This document shows, in pieces, positions 6,669 through 14,577 of a stretch of DNA of 64,000 nucleotides. Under the pieces are notes generated by a model that did not search any database, was not told the DNA's origin, and was given only the letters and a program-made list of their open reading frames with translations. The position numbers and the translations under genes are program-made. The DNA lies in the NCBI RefSeq assembly GCF_025165795.1, contig NZ_JAJAGO010000002.1:577663-641662 (forward strand), given 5' to 3'. The stretch is from Streptomyces gossypii. GTDB taxonomy: Bacteria; Actinomycetota; Actinomycetes; Streptomycetales; Streptomycetaceae. Every line of letters starts with the position of its first letter. Position 1 is the first letter of the stretch.

Positions 6669-8750
6669 GTGATCGGCAGCAGTCTGGAAGTGTGCCTCGT
6701 CGGCGTCGGCCCCCGCGGGCTGTCCGTCCTGGAGAGGCTCTCTGCCCACGAGCGCAAGTCCCCCCAGTGGAGCCACATCACGGTGCATGTCGTCGATCCG
6801 GACCCACCGGGGGCGGGCCGCGTCTGGCGCGCCGCCCAGTCCCGTCATCTCCTGATGAACACCGTCGCCTCACAGGTCACCGTCTACACCGACGCGAGTG
6901 TGAGCATCACCGGCCCGCTGGAAGAGGGGCCCAGCCTGTACCAGTGGGCCAAGTGCCTGACGCACAGCACGCTTCCGTCCGACGCCGCCGCGGCGTATGA
7001 CGAGGAGACGCTCGCGGAGGCCAGGGCCCTGGGGCCGGACACCTACCCCACCCGGGTCTTCTACGGGCACTACCTGAGCTGGGCGTTCCGGCAGGTGACC
7101 ACGCACGCTGCCGAGCACATCGAGGTACGGGTCCACCGGAGCCGCGCGGTGGCTCTGGACGATGCCGGTCCGGATCATGCGGGGCCGGGTGATGGGGGCC
7201 CCGAGGGGGCCCAGACCGTGCTGCTGGAGGACGGCACGCGCCTCACCGCTCTGTCGGCAGTCGTGCTGGCCCAGGGCCACGTCGACGCCCTCCCCACCGG
7301 TACCGAGAGCGAGTTGACCCACTTCGCCGCGCAGCACCACCTCACCTACCTCCCTCCGGCCAATCCCGCGGACGTCGACCTCGGCTCCGTCGCGCCCGGC
7401 GAGACCGTGCTGTTGCGCGGCCTCGGCCTGAACTTCTTCGACTACATGGCGCTGTTGACTCTCGGCCGGGGCGGCTCCTTCGACCGCATGGCCGGCGGAC
7501 GGCTCATCTACCGGCCGTCCGGGCGCGAACCGAAGATGTACGCGGGCTCGCGACGCGGGGTGCCCTACCAGGCGCGGGGGGAGAACGAAAAGGGTGCGGA
7601 CGGCCGCTACTTACCCCGCCTGCTCACCGTCGAGCGCATCGCCGCGCTCCGCGAACGCGCCGCCGGAGGAGAGCCGGTCCGCTTCCGCGCCGACCTGTGG
7701 CCGCTGATAGCCAAGGAAGTGCAGGGCGTCTACTACGCCGCGCTGCTGACGGCCCGAGGCGCCCCTTTGGGCAGCACGTCCGGCAGCACCGTCGACGGCA
7801 GCGCCGTCGCGGAGTTCACCGCCCGCTATCTGGCCGCCGCCCCCGGCCCGGCCGAGGAGCGGCTGCTCGACTCCCTCGGCATCCCCGAAGACCAGCGCTG
7901 GGACTGGGAGATGATCGCACGGCCCTACGGGACGCGTGCCTTCGCGAGCCTCGCCGACTTCCGGTCCTGGCTGCGCGAGTACCTCGCCCGCGACGTGCGC
8001 GAGGCACGGGCCGGAAACGTCAGCGGGCCCGTCAAGGCGGCGTTCGACGTGCTCCGCGATCTGCGCAACGAGATACGGCTCGCCGTCGACCACGGCGGTC
8101 TCGACGGCACTTCGCACCGTGACGAACTGGAGCGCTGGTACACACCGCTCAACGCCTTCCTGTCGATCGGCCCGCCCGTCTCCCGTATAGAGGAGATGGA
8201 CGCGCTCATCGAGGCGGGAGTCCTCGACGTCACCGGCCCGGGAATGCGCGTCCGTGCCGAGGCGGGGGACGCGGAGGGGGCGTGCTTCGTGGGCACCTCG
8301 GCCCAGGTGCCGGGCCTCCGGGTGCGGGCCACCGCGCTCATCGAGGCCCGCCTCCCCGAGGTCGGACTGCGGCGTACCGCCGACCCGTTGATGCGGCACC
8401 TGCTGGGTACCGGCCAGTGCCGCCCGTACGTCGTGCGCGGCGTCAACGGTGCGGACTACGAGACCGGCGGCCTCGCCGTCTCCGAGCGTCCCTACCACCT
8501 TCTGAACGCCCAAGGGGCCGCGCATCCAAGGCGCTTCGCCTACGGGGTACCCACCGAATCCGTGCACTGGGTCACCGCCGCCGGGATCCGTCCGGGGGTC
8601 GGCTCCGTCACCCTGGAGGACTCCGACGCCCTCGCGGGCGCGGTGCTGGCCCTGCCCCCGCTGCCCGCAGCGGTCGCCAGCCACGGGCACCTGCCGGGTC
8701 ACGGGCACGGGCATGAGCACGCGACGAGTACGGCAGGAGGGGCGGCATGA
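6669..8750 (+). CDS. CreE/FzmM-like FAD-dependent monooxygenase (aspartate to nitrosuccinate)
   Basis: A 693-residue FAD/NAD(P)-binding protein of the NAD_binding_9 type. The dinucleotide motif GVGPRG is at residues 12-17, and a large C-terminal region ends with a His/Gly-rich tail. The start is GTG at 6669 with GAAAGG about 8 bases upstream. The stop overlaps the next gene's ATG by four bases. That partner is a fumarase-superfamily lyase. This pair, flavoprotein plus lyase, is the hallmark of the aspartate-nitrosuccinate pathway (CreE/CreD of cremeomycin, FzmM/FzmL of fosfazinomycin). In it the flavoenzyme oxidises the amine of L-aspartate to a nitro group. Codon 315 (7611-7613) is TTA, implying bldA-dependent translation. 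The family fold is certain. The exact reaction is inferred from the pairing. Confidence 0.75.
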   Translation: MIGSSLEVCLVGVGPRGLSVLERLSAHERKSPQWSHITVHVVDPDPPGAGRVWRAAQSRHLLMNTVASQVTVYTDASVSITGPLEEGPSLYQWAKCLTHSTLPSDAAAAYDEETLAEARALGPDTYPTRVFYGHYLSWAFRQVTTHAAEHIEVRVHRSRAVALDDAGPDHAGPGDGGPEGAQTVLLEDGTRLTALSAVVLAQGHVDALPTGTESELTHFAAQHHLTYLPPANPADVDLGSVAPGETVLLRGLGLNFFDYMALLTLGRGGSFDRMAGGRLIYRPSGREPKMYAGSRRGVPYQARGENEKGADGRYLPRLLTVERIAALRERAAGGEPVRFRADLWPLIAKEVQGVYYAALLTARGAPLGSTSGSTVDGSAVAEFTARYLAAAPGPAEERLLDSLGIPEDQRWDWEMIARPYGTRAFASLADFRSWLREYLARDVREARAGNVSGPVKAAFDVLRDLRNEIRLAVDHGGLDGTSHRDELERWYTPLNAFLSIGPPVSRIEEMDALIEAGVLDVTGPGMRVRAEAGDAEGACFVGTSAQVPGLRVRATALIEARLPEVGLRRTADPLMRHLLGTGQCRPYVVRGVNGADYETGGLAVSERPYHLLNAQGAAHPRRFAYGVPTESVHWVTAAGIRPGVGSVTLEDSDALAGAVLALPPLPAAVASHGHLPGHGHGHEHATSTAGGAA
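7611..7613 (+). promoter_or_regulatory. TTA (bldA) codon in the monooxygenase gene
   Basis: In-frame Leu codon 315 is TTA. In Streptomyces this codon is rare and read only by the developmentally timed bldA tRNA, so translation is expected to be delayed or growth-phase dependent. Confidence 0.8.
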
Positions 8751-10216
8751 GCGAGCGCACGCCTGACCCCGTGGGGGAAGCTCCCACGGAGACGGCCGGG
8801 GCGGACACCGGGTCGGACGTGGGGCTGCTCTCGCCCGTACGGGTCGGCACCCCGGTCGAGTCGGCGGTCGGCGACCATGCCTGGCTGCAGGCGATGCTCG
8901 ACGCCGAGGCCGCACTGGCCAGGGCTCAGGCGAGCGTGGGCACCGTCCCCGGCTGGGCGGCGCAGGCGGTCACGGCAGCGGCCCGTGCGGAGCGTCTGGA
9001 CGTGCGGGCCCTGGCACTTGAGGCGCGGGAGACGGCGAACCCGGTGGTGGGCCTGGTGAAGGCGTTCACCGCCGTGGTGGCCCAGGATTCGCCGAACGCC
9101 GCCGAATATGTGCACCGGGGCTCCACCAGCCAGGACATCCTGGACACCGGGGCCATGCTCGTCGCCCGGCGTGCCCTGCTCCTGATCACCGCGGATCTGC
9201 GCCGCACGGCCGCCGCCCTGGCCCGTACGGCACAGACGCACCGTGACACGCCGATGGCGGGCCGGACACTCGGCCTGCATGCCGTGCCCACCACCTTCGG
9301 CCTCAAGGCCGCGGGCTGGCGGCAGTTGGTGCTGGAGGCGGCCGAGCGCCTGGAGCGGGTGCTGCACGGGGGGCTGCCGGTCTCGCTCGGCGGCGCCGCG
9401 GGCACCATGGCGGGGTACCTCCAGTACGCCGGGGACGCACAGTCTTCCGCGCCTCTTCCGGCGCCGTCGCCCTTACCCCCGGCAGGGCCGGCCCGTCTCG
9501 TGGACGCCTTCGCCGCAGAGACCGGTCTGGCGCGCCCCGTCCTGCCCTGGCACGCCCTGCGGACTCCGGTCGCCGACCTCGGTGCGGCGCTCGCGCATGC
9601 CGCCGGGGCGCTCGGCAAGATCGCCGCGGATGTCCAGGTGCTGACCCGGACGGAGATCGCAGAGGCCGGTGAGCCTGCCGGCACGGGCCGGGGTGCGTCC
9701 TCCGCGATGCCGCACAAGCGCAATCCCGTGCTGGCGACACTCATTCGCTCCGCCGCTCTCCAGGTGCCCGCTCTTGCCGCCGTCCTCGTGCAGTGCCTGT
9801 CCGGTGAGGACGAACGCTCGGCGGGTGCCTGGCATGCCGAGTGGCAGCCCCTGCGTGAGTGCCTCCGGCTGACCGGCGGTGCCGCGCACACGGCCGTCGA
9901 ACTGGCGGACGGGCTGGTGGTTCACCCGGAGCAGATGCGGGCCAACCTCGGGCTGACAGGCGGCCTGATCGTCTCCGAGCGCATCGCGGCGGTCCTGGCG
10001 CCCCGGCTCGGGAAGGTGGCAGCCAGGGAACTGCTCACCCGCGCCTCGGCGCGTGTGTACGACTCCGGCGAGACCCTGGGCGAGGTGCTGGCGGCGCTGC
10101 CCGAACTGCGCGGGGTGGTCGGTGACGAGGAGCTGGCCCGGCTGCTGGATCCCGGTGGCTACACGGGCGCGGCCGGGCCCCTGGTCGACCGGGCACTCGG
10201 CGGCGACGCGGGGTGA
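8747..10216 (+). CDS. CreD/FzmL-like lyase (nitrosuccinate lyase candidate)
   Basis: A 489-residue member of the fumarase/aspartase/adenylosuccinate-lyase superfamily, closest in style to 3-carboxymuconate cycloisomerase. The conserved region RGSTSQDILDT is at residues 124-134, and the mobile-loop signature GASSAMPHKRNP, carrying the catalytic serine, is at 316-327. The gene overlaps the flavoprotein gene by four bases (ATGA), so the two are translationally coupled. In the aspartate-nitrosuccinate pathway this enzyme eliminates nitrous acid from nitrosuccinate to give fumarate. Codon 243 (9473-9475) is TTA, lying in a Pro/Ala-rich stretch at 230-250. A general muconate cycloisomerase or argininosuccinate-type role is less likely given the partner. 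Confidence 0.75.
   Translation: MSERTPDPVGEAPTETAGADTGSDVGLLSPVRVGTPVESAVGDHAWLQAMLDAEAALARAQASVGTVPGWAAQAVTAAARAERLDVRALALEARETANPVVGLVKAFTAVVAQDSPNAAEYVHRGSTSQDILDTGAMLVARRALLLITADLRRTAAALARTAQTHRDTPMAGRTLGLHAVPTTFGLKAAGWRQLVLEAAERLERVLHGGLPVSLGGAAGTMAGYLQYAGDAQSSAPLPAPSPLPPAGPARLVDAFAAETGLARPVLPWHALRTPVADLGAALAHAAGALGKIAADVQVLTRTEIAEAGEPAGTGRGASSAMPHKRNPVLATLIRSAALQVPALAAVLVQCLSGEDERSAGAWHAEWQPLRECLRLTGGAAHTAVELADGLVVHPEQMRANLGLTGGLIVSERIAAVLAPRLGKVAARELLTRASARVYDSGETLGEVLAALPELRGVVGDEELARLLDPGGYTGAAGPLVDRALGGDAG
9473..9475 (+). promoter_or_regulatory. TTA (bldA) codon in the lyase gene
   Basis: In-frame Leu codon 243 is TTA, the second such codon in the same two-gene operon. Two bldA-sensitive codons in coupled genes is a strong sign of specialised-metabolism control. 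Confidence 0.8.
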
Positions 10217-10274
10217 GGGGCCGGGCGGAGGCCGTAGGGTCCGCGGCGACGAGCCGTCTGACTCCGGAGAGCCC

Positions 10275-10715
10275 ATGCCCCAGCACCCCTACCTCGACGT
10301 CATGATCATCCTGGAGCGGGGCGGACGAATCCTGCTCGCCGAACGCGCCAACACCGGTTACTCGGACGGCTGGTTGAACCTGCCCAGCGGCAAGGTCGAA
10401 GTGGGCGAGTGCGTCACCGAGGCGGCAGTGAGGGAGGCGCGCGAGGAGGTCGGGGTGCGCATCGCGCCGGACGAACTCCGTGCCGTGCATGTGATGCACT
10501 TTCGCAATCCGGAGGGGCAGGAGCGTGTCGGCTGGTTCTTCGCCACCGCCCAGTGGGAGGGCGAGCCCTTCAACGCCGAACCGCACAAGTGCGCGGGCCT
10601 GAGCTGGCATCCGGCCGACCGGCTCCCCGCCGGCACCATTTTGTACAACGCGCTGGGGGTCGCCCACTACCTCAAGGGCGACCCCGCCAGCGAACACGGC
10701 TGGCAGGGCCGGTAG
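10275..10715 (+). CDS. Nudix hydrolase
   Basis: A 146-residue Nudix-fold hydrolase. The complete Nudix box G-x5-E-x7-REAREEVGV covers residues about 39-61. Such enzymes cleave nucleoside diphosphates linked to another moiety. The C-terminal part (PHKCAGLSWHPADRLP) resembles ADP-ribose/NADH pyrophosphatase-like family members. The ATG at 10275 follows GGAGA by 4 bases. It begins 58 bases after the lyase on the same strand and could be cotranscribed with the nitrosuccinate operon, but it has no TTA codon and need not belong to that pathway. Confidence 0.9.
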   Translation: MPQHPYLDVMIILERGGRILLAERANTGYSDGWLNLPSGKVEVGECVTEAAVREAREEVGVRIAPDELRAVHVMHFRNPEGQERVGWFFATAQWEGEPFNAEPHKCAGLSWHPADRLPAGTILYNALGVAHYLKGDPASEHGWQGR

Positions 10716-10757
10716 TTCGGGCGCCGCCAGCCGCCAGCGCCAGTCACCTGCCAGCCG

Positions 10758-11348
10758 TCAGGTCACCGGCTCGGCGGCGCCCGGTGCCGCCTCGGTGAGC
10801 AGCGCCCGCAGCACGGCCTCGAACTGCTCGGCGGTGGGAGGCTGTTCCCGCAGCAGCCCATGCATCAGCATGCCGTCCACCGCGGCCACCACGGTCCGGA
10901 CCCGGACGGGGTCGCTGGTGTGTCTGCGGGCGAACTCGGCAACCGCCTCCAGCCAGCGGTGTGTCGGCGCCCGCAGCTCCGGCTCGCGCGCGGCGAGCAG
11001 GAACAGCTCGAACTCCGCGAGCAGCCGCGTCGGGTCGACGAAGAGCCGGGCGAACTGCTCCGCGAGTGCGGGGAGGGCGTCGGTACCGCTGTCGAAGACC
11101 GCAGTGAATTCGCGCATCACCCGTGCGCTCTCGTCCATGCAGCTGGTCAGCGCGGCGGTCAGCAGGTCGTCGATGCTGTCGAAATGGTAAGCGGCGGCGG
11201 TGGGGGAGAGGCCCGCCTCGCGGGAGACCGCCCGATGGCTCACCCCCGTCACGCCCTCGCGCGCGACCACGCGCAACGTCGCCTCGATCAGCTCCTGACG
11301 GCGGCGCTCTCCCTTGAGTCGACGCCCGTCAGTGTGGGGTTCGCTCAA
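10758..11348 (-). CDS. TetR family transcriptional regulator (TTG start)
   Basis: A 196-residue TetR regulator. The HTH covers residues about 12-58 (GVSHRAVSREAGLSPTAAAYHF). TTG at 11348 was chosen because GGAGG lies 6 bases upstream, and the protein then begins SEPHTDGRRLKGERRRQ, the usual distance before helix 1. The longer frame to 11450 lacks a ribosome site. It lies downstream of, and on the same strand as, the MFS exporter gene with an 85-base gap, so the two may be cotranscribed. The near-palindromes at 12843-12862 and 12931-12953 are candidate targets. Confidence 0.88.
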   Translation of the reverse strand: MSEPHTDGRRLKGERRRQELIEATLRVVAREGVTGVSHRAVSREAGLSPTAAAYHFDSIDDLLTAALTSCMDESARVMREFTAVFDSGTDALPALAEQFARLFVDPTRLLAEFELFLLAAREPELRAPTHRWLEAVAEFARRHTSDPVRVRTVVAAVDGMLMHGLLREQPPTAEQFEAVLRALLTEAAPGAAEPVT

Positions 11349-11354
11349 CGTGCA

Positions 11355-11359
11355 CCTCC
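11355..11359 (-). promoter_or_regulatory. Ribosome-binding site deciding a TTG start
   Basis: A perfect GGAGG on the minus strand lies six bases before TTG at 11348. It is the only good ribosome site near the start of the TetR gene and fixes its start codon. Confidence 0.7.
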
Positions 11360-11433
11360 GGAGACCTGCTGCGGATACAAACGGTACGTGGTGCGACGGC
11401 GTCCGGGTGCCCCCGCGCGTGCAGCCCGAGTGG

Positions 11434-12729
11434 TCATGCGCGCGACGCACAGGGCTGGTCGTCCTGCCCCTCCGCGTCCTGCCCCTCCGCGTCCGGCCCC
11501 TCCGTCTCCGGCCCTTCCGCCCGCGGCCGCCCGCCGGCCCGCTCGGTCTCCGCCTTGCGCAGCAGCCCGTGGGCCGGGAGTGCCACCAGGAGTGCCGCGA
11601 CGCCGCCGCCGACCGCCACCGCGAACCCGCCTTCCGGGCCGAGGCGGTCGACCGCCGCGCCCGAGACGGCTGCGCCGAGTGCGATACCGATGGTCAGGCC
11701 GGTGAGTGCCCATGTCATGCCCTCGGTCAGCTTCGACTCCGGGACGGTCTTCTCGATGATGCCCATCACCACGATCATGGTCGGCGCGAAGAACAGGCCG
11801 GAGACGAACACCGCCGCCGACAGCGCCACCAGCCCCTCGACCATCAGCAGGGGCACGGTGGTCAGCGCCGTACCGGCCACGCCGGCCAGCAGCAGCCGGG
11901 ACGGCGCCGCCTTCGGGGCGAGCGCGCCGAAAAGCAGTCCGGCCGCCGCGGACCCGGCGGCGTAGGAGGCGACGACGAGGCCCGCCGCGGCGGGCCGGTC
12001 CAGCTCCTCGGCGAAGGCCACGCTGACCACGTCCACGGTGCCGACGATGACGCCGCCCGCCAGCAGCACCAGTACCAGCACCAGCACCACGCCCGAGCGG
12101 ATCGCCGCCCCACCGTCGGCCGCCGTGTCCACCGGGTGCGTACGCGGTTCCGTGCCGCGCTGTGCGGTGAACAGCAGCACGCCCACCGCCAGCAGTACGA
12201 CCGCCAGCAGAGGTCCGGCCTCCGGGAAGAGCGCCGTACACAGGGAGACCGACAGCGCCGGGCCGACCATGAAGGTGAGCTCGTCCACTACCGATTCGAG
12301 CGAGAAGGCGGTGTGCAGCCGGGGCGAGCCACGGTAGAGCTCGGACCAGCGAGCCCGCACCATGGCCGCCATGCTGGGCATGAATCCGGCGAGCACCGCG
12401 CAGACGAAGAGCGTCCACGTCGGCGCCCCGTAGCGGGTGCACAGCAGCAGTGCGCCGAGTGCGGCCACGCTGACGCCGGTGACGGGCAGCAGCACGCGGC
12501 CTTGCCCGCGCCGGTCCACCTCGCGGGCTATCCGGGGCCCGAAGAGCGCCATGGACAGCGTGAAGGTGGCGGCCACGGCACCCGCCAGCCCGTAGTCGTC
12601 GCGGCTCTGGGACAGCATGGTGATGATGCCGATGCCGGTCATCGACATCGGCATCCGAGCGACGAACCCCGCGGCGGAGAACGCCACGGAGCCTGGGGCG
12701 GAGAAGAGTTCGCGATAGGGGCTGGCCAT
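11434..12729 (-). CDS. MFS transporter
   Basis: A 431-residue polytopic membrane protein with about 12 hydrophobic segments and the organisation of the drug-efflux type of the major facilitator superfamily. The first helix contains SMTGIGIITML, and GPRIAREVDRRGQGRVLLP is the loop 2-3 motif. A central cytoplasmic loop is rich in charged residues. The ATG at 12729 follows GGAGG by 9 bases. The C-terminal tail has short Glu-Gly-Pro/Asp-Ala-Glu-Gly-Gln repeats. It is divergent from the FAD oxidase gene across a 279-base region with palindromes, and followed by a TetR gene. It probably exports a small molecule, possibly the product of this locus. Confidence 0.92.
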   Translation of the reverse strand: MASPYRELFSAPGSVAFSAAGFVARMPMSMTGIGIITMLSQSRDDYGLAGAVAATFTLSMALFGPRIAREVDRRGQGRVLLPVTGVSVAALGALLLCTRYGAPTWTLFVCAVLAGFMPSMAAMVRARWSELYRGSPRLHTAFSLESVVDELTFMVGPALSVSLCTALFPEAGPLLAVVLLAVGVLLFTAQRGTEPRTHPVDTAADGGAAIRSGVVLVLVLVLLAGGVIVGTVDVVSVAFAEELDRPAAAGLVVASYAAGSAAAGLLFGALAPKAAPSRLLLAGVAGTALTTVPLLMVEGLVALSAAVFVSGLFFAPTMIVVMGIIEKTVPESKLTEGMTWALTGLTIGIALGAAVSGAAVDRLGPEGGFAVAVGGGVAALLVALPAHGLLRKAETERAGGRPRAEGPETEGPDAEGQDAEGQDDQPCASRA

Positions 12730-12767
12730 GCCGGGGGACCTCCGGAGCGTTGGGCTGGGTGCCTGGC

Positions 12768-12793
12768 TGAGCGGCTGGGCTGAGCGGCTGGGC
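12768..12793. repeat. 13-bp tandem duplication upstream of the MFS gene
   Basis: TGAGCGGCTGGGC occurs twice back to back in the divergent intergenic region, with a partial copy before it. Function unknown. Confidence 0.7.
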
Positions 12794-12842
12794 TGCGCCC
12801 GGGTGCGTGCAACGGGCGGCAGCGAGAGAAACAAACTGAACA

Positions 12843-12862
12843 AGCGCTTCAATTGAAACGCT
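12843..12862. promoter_or_regulatory. Near-perfect 20-bp palindrome, candidate TetR operator
   Basis: The sequence is symmetric about a central CAATTG with a single mismatched pair (AGCGCTTCAA against AGCGTTTCAA). It is AT-rich for this genome and placed between the divergent MFS and FAD oxidase genes, where an efflux repressor would be expected to bind. Confidence 0.6.
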
Positions 12863-12930
12863 CGCTAGATTATTCCTCCTCGTCCGGCAAAGCGAGAGCC
12901 GCCCGTCCGCGTGTGGGGGCGGGCCGCAGA

Positions 12931-12953
12931 AACCTGACGGCAGGTGTCAGGTT
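12931..12953. promoter_or_regulatory. Inverted repeat AACCTGAC-N7-GTCAGGTT
   Basis: A perfect 8-bp inverted repeat with a 7-base spacer, 56 bases before the start of the FAD oxidase gene. It could be a second operator in this intergenic region or a leader hairpin. Confidence 0.5.
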
Positions 12954-13008
12954 CAGATGCAACGCTCTGTCCGACAGCACAGCGGAGTCGGCAAGAAGGA
13001 GCAGAGCG

Positions 13009-14379
13009 ATGAGCGGGCAGGACAGCGAGGCACTGGCCCAGCAGGTGCGAGGTCCGGTTCTTGTACCCGGCGACGAGGAGTACGAGGCGGAGACCGCCGG
13101 ATTCCAGAGCGGTCTGAGAATCCGTCCGGCCGTCGCGGTCGGCGCCCTCGACGCGGAGGACGTACGGGCTGCCGTGTCCTTCGCCGCCTCCCGCTCGCTT
13201 CCCGTCCGCGTGCACTCGACCGGTCATGGCAGGCCGGCGGAGGCCCAGGGCGGGATGCTGATCAGCACCCGCCGGATGAACGAGGTGCGGGTCGACCCTG
13301 AGCGGCGGACCGTGTGGACGGGCGCCGGGACGCGCTGGGAGCAGGTGATCGAGGCAGCCGCGCCGTACGGCCTGGCCCCGCTGAACGGCAGCGCGCCGCA
13401 CAGCGGCGTCATCGGCTACGCCCTCGGCGGGGGCATCGGCCTGCTGGCCCGTACCTACGGATACACCGCCGACCACGTCCGCGCCATCGACCTCGTCACC
13501 CCCGACGGCACCCTGCGGCATGTCACCGCCGCCCAGGACGCGGACTTGTTCTGGGCGCTGCGCGGCGGGCGGGACGGCCTCGGGGTGGTGACCGGGCTGG
13601 AGACCGATCTCGTACCGGTGCCGCGCCTGTACGGTGGCGCGCTGTTCTACGACGCCGCCGCCGTCAGCGGTGAACTGCTGACCGTCTACCGGGACTGGAC
13701 GGAGGGGCTGACCGAGGAACTGACCTCCTCGTTGGGCTTCATCGTCCTCCCCGACATCCCGCAGGTTCCCGAACCGCTGCGCGGGCGGCATGTCGCCCAG
13801 TTGCGGGTGGCGTTCACGGGTGACGCGGCGGCGGGCGAGCGGCTGGTGGCGCCGATGCGCGCGGTAGGCCCGCCGCTGATCGACACGCTCCGCGAGATGC
13901 CGTACACCGAGAGCCCGTCGATCCACAGCGATCCGACCGACGCGCACGCGTACACGGGTACGAATCTGATGCTGGACGGCCTGGAGGTCGACGCGGTGCG
14001 GCAATTCGTCGAGCAGGCGGGGCATGAGGCGCCGGTCATGTGTGTGGTGCAGCTGCAGCATCTCGGCGGCGCGCTCTCGCGGGCGCCCGGTGACGGCGTC
14101 GGCAACGCGGTGGGCCACCGTGAGGCCCGGTATTCGCTGAGCGTTCTGTCGGGCGGCGAGGAGCTCGACGCGCCCGCCGCCGCCGCGTACCACCACAAGT
14201 TGGGGGAGCCGCTGGAGCACCGGAAGGTGGGCCGGTTCCTCAACTTCCTCTTCGGTGAGTCGGACGCGGATGAGCTGCGGGACGCCTACGAGCCGGAGAC
14301 CAGGCGGCGGCTCACCGAGATCCGGGAGCGGTACGACCCGGACGGCCGCTTCCGCACACCGATCACGTCGCTCCCCTGA
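13009..14379 (+). CDS. FAD-binding oxidoreductase, BBE (berberine-bridge) type
   Basis: A 456-residue flavoprotein of the FAD_binding_4/PCMH family. Residues about 30-200 bind FAD: the region VHSTGHGRP would hold the histidyl-linked flavin site, and GYALGGGIGLLARTYG is the conserved loop. The C-terminal BBE segment ends with YEPETRRRLTEIRERYDPDGRF. These enzymes oxidise alcohols, sugars or natural-product intermediates with oxygen. The start is ATG at 13009 with AGAAGGAG upstream. The longer frame to 12853 would read through the operator region. It is divergent from the MFS exporter, suggesting a shared, possibly detoxification or biosynthetic, role. Confidence 0.92.
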   Translation: MSGQDSEALAQQVRGPVLVPGDEEYEAETAGFQSGLRIRPAVAVGALDAEDVRAAVSFAASRSLPVRVHSTGHGRPAEAQGGMLISTRRMNEVRVDPERRTVWTGAGTRWEQVIEAAAPYGLAPLNGSAPHSGVIGYALGGGIGLLARTYGYTADHVRAIDLVTPDGTLRHVTAAQDADLFWALRGGRDGLGVVTGLETDLVPVPRLYGGALFYDAAAVSGELLTVYRDWTEGLTEELTSSLGFIVLPDIPQVPEPLRGRHVAQLRVAFTGDAAAGERLVAPMRAVGPPLIDTLREMPYTESPSIHSDPTDAHAYTGTNLMLDGLEVDAVRQFVEQAGHEAPVMCVVQLQHLGGALSRAPGDGVGNAVGHREARYSLSVLSGGEELDAPAAAAYHHKLGEPLEHRKVGRFLNFLFGESDADELRDAYEPETRRRLTEIRERYDPDGRFRTPITSLP

Positions 14380-14421
14380 CGGGCGGCCGGAGCGCTCGTG
14401 GTGCGGCGGTGCCGGGGTGCG

Positions 14422-14466
14422 GCGGCCTGCCCGGGCGGACTTCCGGTCTGCCCCGGGCAGGGCCGC
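14422..14466. terminator. Terminator hairpin between convergent genes
   Basis: GCGGCC plus TGCCCGGG pairs with CCCGGGCA plus GGCCGC (one bulged G) around a 16-base loop. It sits between the convergent FAD oxidase and GH16 genes. Confidence 0.6.
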
Positions 14467-14577
14467 GTGGGGGGCTCCCGTCCGGGGAAAGGCGACAACC
14501 GGATCACCGGACGAGTCTGGGGCGGGGCCGCGACGAGCGCGCGCAGCGCACGCGCACGCCGGTGACCCGCGAGGTCG

